Source: DATGMS01 sp040905145
GTDB taxonomy: Bacteria; Bacteroidota; Bacteroidia; Cytophagales; Cyclobacteriaceae
Direction of reading: 5' to 3'
DNA length: 49,841 nt
Assembly: GCA_040905145.1 (NCBI GenBank)
Contig: JBBDSC010000060.1
Span: 1 to 49,841, forward strand
The notes beneath the pieces are model-generated. The model searched no databases. It was not told the origin of the DNA and was given only the letters and a program-made list of their open reading frames with translations. Positions 44,028-49,841 of the stretch are shown here, piece by piece. The translations under genes and the position numbers were made by a program. The stretch's first letter is position 1; every line of letters starts with the position of its first letter.

Positions 44028-44600
44028 ATGAAATCCAAAATTGAAATTAGGGACTTTTATAAATCAAAAAGAAATCAACTTGGCCCGGATGAGCGGCAGT
44101 TTCTCTCCGCCAAAATAACGGAAAAAGCCCTCCAATATCTTTTGCTTAAGGATTCAATTAAGCATATCCATGTATTTTTGCCCATAGAAAAGTTAAATGA
44201 AGTCAATACTATTCCTTTGATCAATGGATTGCAGGAACAAGGCCGGGAGATTTATACCTCTGTTGCTGATTTTTTTAATGGGGAAATGAAGACGGTAAAG
44301 ATGGTTATTGATCAGCAATTTGCAGAAGGAAGACATGGGGTTCCTGTTCCTGTTGAAATAGTGGAAGGAAGGGATTCTTTGCTTCAACTTGTCTTTATTC
44401 CCCTTTTGGCATATGATTTGAATGGTCACCGCCTGGGGTATGGGAAAGGTTTTTATGACAGATTTCTGGCCAGACTTTCACCTGGAGTATTGAAAGTAGG
44501 CTTGTCATTTTTCCCTGCCGAACCACATATTCCTACTGAAAAGCATGATGTACCTTTGGATTTATTCATTAATCCCGAAGAAGTTATTGAAATTAAATAA
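44028..44600 (+). CDS. 5-formyltetrahydrofolate cyclo-ligase
   Basis: I start at ATG 44028, giving 190 residues that begin MKSKIEIRDFYKSKRNQLG; the frame continues upstream through repeat DNA. Family motifs are present: HIHVFLPIEKLNEVNTIPLI, and the characteristic nucleotide/substrate segment FIPLLAYDLNGHRLGYGKGFYDRFL, then VGLSFFPAEPHIPTEKHDVPLDLFI. The enzyme converts 5-formyl-THF to 5,10-methenyl-THF using ATP. The next gene, for an outer-membrane protein, starts 25 bases after its stop. Confidence 0.93.
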   Translation: MKSKIEIRDFYKSKRNQLGPDERQFLSAKITEKALQYLLLKDSIKHIHVFLPIEKLNEVNTIPLINGLQEQGREIYTSVADFFNGEMKTVKMVIDQQFAEGRHGVPVPVEIVEGRDSLLQLVFIPLLAYDLNGHRLGYGKGFYDRFLARLSPGVLKVGLSFFPAEPHIPTEKHDVPLDLFINPEEVIEIK

Positions 44601-44624
44601 TTGAATAAGCTAAATTTTGATGTT

Positions 44625-45110
44625 ATGTTAAAGAAAGCAGTTGTAGGAATTTTTACAATAGTAGTAATGTGCTTGGGTACCGAGACTATGGGCCAGGATT
44701 ACCAGACCGGTGTGGGTTTGAGGTTAGGGGTAAGCAACGGACTTACCGTGAAGCATTTTATTTCCGATAGGGCAGCTCTGGAAGGGATATTGCACACCAG
44801 ATGGAGCGGCCTGGTGATAACCGGCCTCTACGAAGTCCATCAGGAAATTCCTGAGGTTTCAGGATTATTCTGGTTCTATGGAGGAGGTGCCCATCTTGGA
44901 ACCTGGAACGGAAACAGGGGGAATCCCTCTTGGCCAGATAACCAAAATGGCTATACCATCTTTGGGATTGATGGGATTATTGGGTTGGATTATAAATTTG
45001 CAGAGGTCCCTATAGGACTTTCATTCGATTATAAGCCTGCCTATAATATCAGTGATGTTTCAAGGTTTTGGGGGGCTGAGCTGGCTTTGTCCATTAGGTA
45101 TGTGTTTTAA
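44625..45110 (+). CDS. Small outer-membrane beta-barrel protein, unassigned
   Basis: A 161-residue protein from ATG 44625 with a signal peptide (MLKKAVVGIFTIVVMCLGTE, then TMGQ cleavage region). The mature part alternates strand and turn: TGVGLRLGVSNGLTVKHFI, AALEGILHTRWSGLVITGLYEVHQE, FWFYGGGAHLGTWN, IIGLDYKFAEVPIGLSFDYKPAYNI and the final ELALSIRYVF, with a C-terminal Phe, as outer-membrane barrels have. I do not recognise a function. It ends the housekeeping run, before the repeat-rich region. Confidence 0.78.
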   Translation: MLKKAVVGIFTIVVMCLGTETMGQDYQTGVGLRLGVSNGLTVKHFISDRAALEGILHTRWSGLVITGLYEVHQEIPEVSGLFWFYGGGAHLGTWNGNRGNPSWPDNQNGYTIFGIDGIIGLDYKFAEVPIGLSFDYKPAYNISDVSRFWGAELALSIRYVF

Positions 45111-45291
45111 GCGAAAAAGCTGTTTTTGCTGCTGAATTTCAGGAGGCTTTACAAATTCTATGGTGATTTGTGTCAGGCTGAAAAATTCGTTGTAAGGAAT
45201 ACTGGGGCGTTGCCCCAGGTTTTGGTGTGTCAGCCTTACCTTTCTATTAGTATACCTAAATGCTGCCCAATTCCCCTAGCACCGATTGGTA

Positions 45292-45514
45292 AATAATACC
45301 ACCCTTTCAAGGTTGAATTTTTGCTGTTATTGCGCTTTCTATAATCATTCCAGCCCTCTTATGGCCTGTTTGACGCCTGAATTATTGAAAATGCCAGGTG
45401 GGTGGTAAAAAACGTTGAACTATGATTCGAGAATTCCGGCGGGTATATCAGCATGATAAAAAAGGCAACCAATTCTGAATCCCGGCAGGGATGGCAGGAT
45501 TATAGAAAAGCAGG
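45292..45514 (+). repeat. Composite REP-like repeat, copy A
   Basis: The copy reads AATAATACCACCC, then a middle ATTGCGCTTTCTATAATC, the segment CTTATGGCCTG-x-TGACGCCTGA, and the closing CCCGGCAGGGATGGCAGGAT. The same blocks in the same order recur at 45619, 47875 and 48497. An AATTCTGAATCCCGG stretch before the closing block is shared with copy B. Confidence 0.65.
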
Positions 45515-45618
45515 AAGCTACTGGGACAAATCCTAGAGGGATGAGGGGATAAATGGCAGATTAAAACTTTGAACACCAATACCGGAAGAGGGCTCGGCTA
45601 TAACGCCGCTGGGCAAAA

Positions 45619-45890
45619 GAATAATGCCACCCTTCTAGGTTTGATTTTCCTAGCTATGGGGTTTTCAATAATCAATTCAGCCCTCCGGGCTTATGGCCTG
45701 TCTGACGCCTGAATTATTGGAGAATCCCGGTGGGTAAAAAAACAAAGAACAATGAACCGGAATTCCGGCGTGTCTATCAGGATGATAAAAACTGGTAACC
45801 AATTCTGAATCCCGGCAGGGATGACAGGATTATAGAAAAAGCAGTAAACAAAGGGGGTAAATCCGGGCAGGGATGACAGGATAAATAGTG
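45619..45890 (+). repeat. Composite REP-like repeat, copy B
   Basis: Same block order as copy A: AGAATAATGCCACCCTTC, then TTTCAATAATCAATTCAG, CCCTCCGGGCTTATGGCCTG (a short palindrome), and AATCCCGGCAGGGATGACAG twice, the second a partial unit at 45862-45882. The offset from copy A is about 327 bases. Confidence 0.65.
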
Positions 45891-47028
45891 GGATTTAAAC
45901 ACGACCATAAATACCTGATAAATAATCCAACTATAACACCCATAGTTAATGATGCAGGAAATTTTCCGGCCGAAATTGCTTATATTAAATAGTCAAAATA
46001 AAATCTTAGGCTGAAAGCCTGCCACACCTCAACTTGGGGCATCGCCCCAAGATTAAGAAACAGCCGTTCTTCAGCCTGGAACAAAAAATAGGGCCAATCA
46101 TTTCATCAAGGAAAATCCACCTCATATTTGGAACCAGGAAACATTTAAACAGGATACCTGAATAGATCCTAATTTTGGGAGTAATTAGTACGGGTATGTC
46201 AGTCCCAGCCTTGCCGGAATGAAGACTTTAGGCTGGATTCTTTATAATGTTGCTGATATTGAATATTTTTTTTAGCCGCCGGGGTACCCGGTTCCACCCC
46301 ACCTTTGTGACACTCCCTGCACATTAGTGCAAAAAGTTCATTCAAACAAAAGCAGCCTGCTTCCCGACAATAAAAAATATCCTTATTTTATGTATTAAAG
46401 ATTCCATCGATAAGCTTAATAAGAATGCGGTAATCCGAAGAATAAATAGAAAGAAAAATTATATAAATCAGTACAATGTAATTATTACCAATATTTCCAG
46501 GAGATTAATAAAAATAAGTAGAAGTTTCCCCTGAACTTTATTTTTTATAAATAATCCGTATCTAATAAATTATATCAATTAGTATGGTGGTTTTATTAAA
46601 AACTTCCTATATTTCTATCCCTGATAGGCATAAAAATGTATTTTAAACCTGCAAAAACGTCAAAAGGAAAAGATTTCGAATTTATCTGTTGTTTTTTTGT
46701 TTGATGAGGATAAAAAATAATATAATATTTTATAGATTAACTTTTAATGCCTTTTATCAGGACTTCCATCACTGTTTATTCATAATATTGTTCTTGAATT
46801 AGCCATCTTGCCAGTGATTTTTATAGATGTAACGGTTCCCCTCAAGTTTTCTGTGACTGACCGGGCGGAGCTGTGGATTTTTAGTTGTTTTTCAGAATGG
46901 AATGTCAGGTATTTGATAGATTTAACCCGGCAGGTGGACTTCTTTTTAAGAGGTGAAGCATATTCTGCCCAAGTGGATTATATATTTCCGATCAAAATCA
47001 ATTTGAATAACATAAAATTTTATAAAAA

Positions 47029-47715
47029 ATGAATAGAACTTTTTTAAGAAATACCCTACCAAGGGAATCCATTCGGAAATTACAACCTATAAAAAAAGAG
47101 AACAATACTATTGCGGTTCCCCACCAATTAAAAATCAAAAGAGTTTGTGAAGTAATCTTAGCTCTTTTTACCATGACTTTAATAGGGTTTTGGCTATTCC
47201 CTCTCATCGCCCTGTTCATCAAGCTAAGTTCAAAAGGGCCGGTTCTTTTCAGACAACTTAGGCATGGTAAGGACAATGTGCCCTTTTATTGTTATAAGTT
47301 CAGGACAATGGTATTAAACGACGAAGCGGACACCGTGCAGGCAAAAAAAGGGGATAAACGGATCACAAAAATTGGCCGCATATTAAGAAAGAGCAGTTTG
47401 GATGAATTGCCTCAATTGATCAACGTGCTGAAAGGGGACATGGCGTTTGTTGGTCCACGACCCCATGCAGTTCCCATGAATGAAATTTTTTCGAGAGTAA
47501 TCCCTGGATATATGCATCGTCACGTAATGAAGCCAGGCATTACAGGCCTCGCTCAATCAAGGGGATCAAGGGGGGAATTTCTAAATTACTATGATCTAAA
47601 TTTTAGGTATCGTCTGGACATGTTCTATATAAAAAAATGGAACCTGATTTTGGATTTAAAAATTATTTTTTGGACTATCCAAACGGTTTTCTTCAACAAC
47701 GAGAAGGCTATTTGA
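47029..47715 (+). CDS. Second initiating sugar transferase, paralogue of the one at 14323
   Basis: The 228-residue protein is a close relative of the cluster's first gene: one membrane segment (about 42-62, EVILALFTMTLIGFWLFPLI), then KLSSKGPVLFRQLRHGKDN, CYKFRTM, RKSSLDELPQLINV, GPRPHAVPMNEIF and KPGITGLAQSRG. By eye the catalytic cores agree at well over half of positions. It should also load the first sugar on undecaprenyl phosphate. No export or transferase genes follow it, only repeats and mobile DNA, so it may be the first gene of another, disrupted or distant, cluster, or a duplicate. Confidence 0.9.
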   Translation: MNRTFLRNTLPRESIRKLQPIKKENNTIAVPHQLKIKRVCEVILALFTMTLIGFWLFPLIALFIKLSSKGPVLFRQLRHGKDNVPFYCYKFRTMVLNDEADTVQAKKGDKRITKIGRILRKSSLDELPQLINVLKGDMAFVGPRPHAVPMNEIFSRVIPGYMHRHVMKPGITGLAQSRGSRGEFLNYYDLNFRYRLDMFYIKKWNLILDLKIIFWTIQTVFFNNEKAI

Positions 47716-47874
47716 AGAATTCCTTTTAAATACTAGTAGCGCTACCATGATTTTTTTAGAAAGATACCTATATGAAAACGAATATGCATCCATAGCTTTA
47801 TAGCACCTATATTTTCTGTGCTTCCTTACGGACCACAATGACTGAAAAGATGCTTGGATATCATTAACGGGTAA

Positions 47875-48036
47875 AGAATAATACCACCCTTCCAGGGTTG
47901 GACTTTTCAGCTATGGCGCTTGTTCTACAATTATTTCCGCCCTCCGGGCTTATGGCCTGCCTGACATCTGAGACCCAGAGGGATGGCAGCATGATGATAT
48001 TAACCAATAACCTGAATCCTGGAGGATGTCAGGATA
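47875..48036 (+). repeat. Composite REP-like repeat, copy C, directly upstream of the transposase gene
   Basis: AGAATAATACCACCCTTCC, then CAGCTATGGCGCTTGTTC, CCCTCCGGGCTTATGGCCTG and a short GGGATGGCAGCATGAT end. It precedes the transposase start at 48048. Degraded at its right end relative to copies A and B. Confidence 0.65.
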
Positions 48037-48047
48037 ATAAAATAAAT

Positions 48048-48504
48048 ATGGCGGATACATTTTCACAGATTTATATTCAGGCCGTTTTTGCAGTTAAAGG
48101 CAGGGGAAATTTCTTACTAAATCCATGGAGGAAAGAGGAATTCAAATACATGTCCGATATTATCAGGGGAAAAGGTCAAAAGGCCATAATTGTAAATGGT
48201 GTTACAGACCATGTCCATTTATTTATCGGGTTGAAGCCATCCATGGCGGCTTCAGATTTGGTCCGGGATGTGAAGAACAACACGAGCAATTTCATTAATG
48301 GGCAAAGGTTCCTCCGGGGCAAATTTTTCTGGCAGGATGGATATGGAGTCTTTTCCTATTCCCAGATTGACCAGGTTTATCACTATATTTTGAATCAAGA
48401 AGAACATCATCGCAAAAAGCATTTAAGGAAGAATACCTGGGATTTTGCAAAATTTTGAAATAGAATATGACCAAAAATATCTATTTGATTGGAACGAAGA
48501 ATAG
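48048..48504 (+). pseudogene. IS200-like / RayT-type Y1 transposase, frameshifted near its C-terminus
   Basis: I use ATG 48048. The frame gives 136 residues to the stop at 48458: MADTFSQIYIQAVFAVKGRG, the HUH-type metal motif HVHLFIGL (His55 and His57), a NFINGQRFLRGKFFWQDGYG block and the candidate catalytic Tyr113 in VYHYILNQEEHH. The family then continues with an EEYLxFLxxFEIEYDxKYLFDW tail; here that tail is split: EEYLGF is in a second frame (near 48427-48444) and LQNFEIEYDQKYLFDW in a third, ending with TAG at 48502-48504. Two single-base deletions near 48422-48426 and 48443-48446 explain it. Nuclease core intact, tail broken. It sits between REP copies C and D. Confidence 0.8.
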
Positions 48505-48712
48505 TATCACCCTTCCAGGGTTGGATTTTTCCAGCTATGGTGCTTGTTCTAGTTCTACAATCATTTCTGGCCTCCGGCCTTATTGCCTTCCTGACACGCT
48601 CATTAAGGGAAATTCTTTGTGTGGGGAAAGCATCGAACCATGGATCCGAATTCAGGTAGGCATCTCAGAAAGGTATCCAATAAAAGGAATCCCGACAGGG
48701 ATGGCAGGATTA
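48497..48712 (+). repeat. Composite REP-like repeat, copy D, with a group II intron joined at its right end
   Basis: GAAGAATAGTATCACCCTTCC begins at the end of the transposase reading frame; then CAGCTATGGTGCTTGTTC, a GGCCTCCGGCCTTATTGCC palindrome, and AATCCCGACAGGGATGGCAG up to GGATTA at 48712. In copies A and B the same block continues TAGAAAA; here the intron starts. Confidence 0.65.
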
Positions 48713-49661
48713 GTGTGCCGGGCATGTAGTAAAGCTAAAAGATGCGTGGGAAACGCCCACAAGTCCTGAAGGAGCCGTAATGACCGGAATCCTATAGTCG
48801 AAAGCAAGGGTGCCACAAGTGATTGTGGATCTGAAGGAAGCTGAAGACAAAGTTTGATATGACGAACAGAAACCGGATATAAGGCCTGTCTCTTCGGGTA
48901 ATTGACCTATGAATCAAGAGGCCAAATAGTCACTTGGAAGGAGCTGAATTGTTTTCAAGATTGAAGAACCAGCGGACCTTAACCAAAACTATTTTAGAAA
49001 AGATTGTAAATTATGAAAACCTAAGTAGAGCGTACAAACAAGTGGCAAGTAACAGAGGCAGCGGTGGAGTAGACAGAATGGATATAGAAGATCTGCGACA
49101 ATGGCTAGGAAAGAATATCGACAATATGCGGGAAAGATACTTGCTGAGCAATACGAAGTAAGCCCCGTACGTAAAGTTGAGATTCCAAAAGGAACAGGGG
49201 GGACAAGGAGGTTAGGGATACCTACTGTTAAAGACAGACTGCTCCAGCAAGCGGTCCACCAAGAGCTCAACCGCTATTATGAGCCACATTTCAGCGAAAG
49301 CAGCTATGGCTTCAGACCCGGACGGGATGCACACCAGGCGATTCTCTAGGCATCAGAATACATCAAAGGAGGCAGGGAGTGGATTGTTGATATAGACTTG
49401 GAGAAGTTTTTCGATAAGATAAATCACGACCGGCTAATGCAAAGATTAAGTAAAGGAATAGGAGACAGTAGACTCCTACGCCTCATCAATGCATACCTGA
49501 AAGCCGGCATGATGGAAGGAGGTCCGATCGAACAGCGAACAGCAGATACGCCCCAGGGAGGGCCGCTGTCCCCGTTGCTGTCCAATATCGTCTTAGATGA
49601 ACTGGATAGGGAACTGGAAAGCCGGGGCCACAGGTTTTGCCGGTATGCAGATGATTGTAAC
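48713..49661 (+). mobile_element. Group II intron, 5' part (RNA domains plus interrupted reverse transcriptase)
   Basis: The element starts GTGTGCCGGGCATG at 48713, the usual 5' end of bacterial group II introns (GUGYG). The following 220 bases contain recognisable intron RNA features such as GGGAAACGCCCACAAGTCC and CTGAAGGAGCCG, then the reverse transcriptase reading frame. The 3' end (domains V and VI) is not found: sequence identity to the intron stops at about 49661, where an unrelated inverted gene fragment begins. Confidence 0.8.
48934..49661 (+). pseudogene. Group II intron reverse transcriptase/maturase, frameshifted and truncated
   Basis: From a TTG at 48934 the frame reads KTILEKIVNYENLSRAYKQV, RGSGGVDRMD and KNIDNMRE, as the N-terminal RT domain of LtrA-like proteins. 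A frameshift near 49130 moves the coding frame to KILAEQYEVSPVRKVEIPKG, SESSYGFRPGRDAHQAIL, then a TAG at 49347-49349, after which the same frame continues WIVDIDLEKFFDKINHD, TPQGGPLSPLLSNI and HRFCRYADDCN, the catalytic YADD. Immediately after it the family sequence stops. Finger and palm motifs are there but thumb, maturase (X) and endonuclease domains are missing. Not functional as read. Confidence 0.9.
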
Positions 49662-49841
49662 AGGTAAAGGGCAGCTGTCGGATGAGGTGGTGTGCAGGTC
49701 TATAAATACCATTTCACCTGACCCATATTCCCGTACGATCCCGTTGATGACCTGATCCAAATCGGCCAGTTCCTCCAACTCAGGATAAGAGGAACCGCAA
49801 CCGGAGGAACCTGAATTGCCCTCTCCCGATCCAAACTTATC
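49662..49841 (-). CDS. Fragment of an aspartoacylase / succinylglutamate desuccinylase-like gene (partial)
   Basis: On the minus strand the frame starting at the window end reads through ELADLDQVINGIVREYGSGE and MVFIDLHTTSSDSCP, matching recalled AspA/AstE-family sequence, where DLHTTS carries a zinc-ligand histidine and follows an acidic helix. The 5' part of the gene would be beyond the right window edge, and the 3' part is missing where the intron fragment begins. A gene broken by rearrangement, or an assembly join, could explain it. Family call moderate, partial state clear. Confidence 0.6.

Larger units (their letters stand above)
45111..47028. repeat. Repeat-rich, gene-free region with two tandem composite REP copies
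   Basis: About 1.9 kb without a gene. Two related composite repeats run in tandem, 45292-45514 and 45619-45890. A GGGGC/GCCCC hairpin stands on each side: CTGGGGC-GTT-GCCCCAG at 45202-45218 and CTTGGGGC-ATC-GCCCCAAG at 46033-46051, and the flanks of these hairpins match in inverted orientation. From about 46080 to 47028 the DNA is AT-rich with nothing I recognise; a 74-residue open frame at 46808-47032 is probably spurious. Confidence 0.6.

Noticed and set aside
46808..47032. 74-residue frame just before the second sugar transferase
   Set aside because: AT-rich, no recognisable domain; its stop codon overlaps the sugar transferase start. Could be a leader peptide but nothing supports it.
48467..48769. 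100-residue frame after the transposase
   Set aside because: It translates REP copy D and the first bases of the intron; contains no family motif.
1..49841. CRISPR arrays, tRNA and rRNA genes
   Set aside because: I looked for regularly spaced direct repeats, cloverleaf-like segments with GTTCRANNC and rRNA words in the intergenic DNA and found none; the REP repeats are irregularly spaced and lack unique spacers of constant length.

Overview
The window looks like chromosomal DNA of a member of the phylum Bacteroidota, probably a Cytophagales/Cyclobacteriaceae-type marine or soil bacterium (genus not determinable by reading). Reasons: a type 9 secretion (T9SS) type A C-terminal sorting domain on the large beta-helix protein, DUF4403 and OmpA/thrombospondin-type-3 outer-membrane proteins typical of the phylum, bacillithiol genes (bshC and a YtxJ bacilliredoxin), promoters of the TTG / TAnnTTTG type, weak or absent Shine-Dalgarno sequences, and AT-rich intergenic DNA.

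Layout. 1-2.1 kb: a VF530-type small DNA-binding protein, a decayed flavin monooxygenase, a HigBA toxin-antitoxin pair, and a gene-free stretch with a four-hairpin element and a dispersed palindromic repeat. 2.1-5.5 kb (minus strand): a GMC oxidoreductase with its gluconate-2-dehydrogenase subunit-3-like partner, and a TesA-like SGNH esterase. 5.5-9.3 kb: the YbbA/YbbP-type ABC pair divergent from tesA, then a MarR regulator. 9.5-14.1 kb: an OmpA-family protein with a readable promoter and terminator, uracil phosphoribosyltransferase, a small membrane protein, a convergent DUF4403 lipoprotein, and a YtxJ bacilliredoxin.

14.3-34.9 kb is one long plus-strand exopolysaccharide cluster: initiating sugar transferase, OPX export lipoprotein, Wzc-type co-polymerase/tyrosine kinase, Wzx flippase, hexapeptide acetyltransferase, Wzy polymerase, several glycosyltransferases, a fused alcohol-dehydrogenase/Gfo-Idh-MocA oxidoreductase, an AAC(3)-fold N-acetyltransferase, a polysaccharide-deacetylase-fold protein, an unassigned predicted alpha-toroid protein, WecG/TagA-type transferase and WecB epimerase, ending with an exostosin-like transferase. 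The set is a Wzx/Wzy-dependent pathway: the sugar transferase loads the first sugar-phosphate on undecaprenyl phosphate, WecB supplies UDP-ManNAc for WecG and the other transferases finish the unit, Wzx flips it, Wzy polymerises it, and Wzc plus OPX control length and export. Convergent to the end of the cluster is a 1101-residue secreted beta-helix/malectin/T9SS protein that could act on such a polymer.

39.1-45.1 kb is housekeeping: MnmD, IspF, an M16 protease, BshC, 5-formyl-THF cyclo-ligase and a small outer-membrane protein. 45.1-49.8 kb is repeat-rich and mobile: four copies of a composite REP-like repeat, a second paralogous initiating sugar transferase, an IS200-like/RayT transposase frameshifted at its C-terminus, and a group II intron, apparently inserted in a REP copy, whose reverse transcriptase carries a frameshift and a stop and is cut off where it abuts an inverted fragment of an aspartoacylase/succinylglutamate-desuccinylase-like gene at the window end.

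All family assignments come from reading motifs and recalled family consensus; no database search was possible. I did not find CRISPR arrays, rRNA or tRNA genes.
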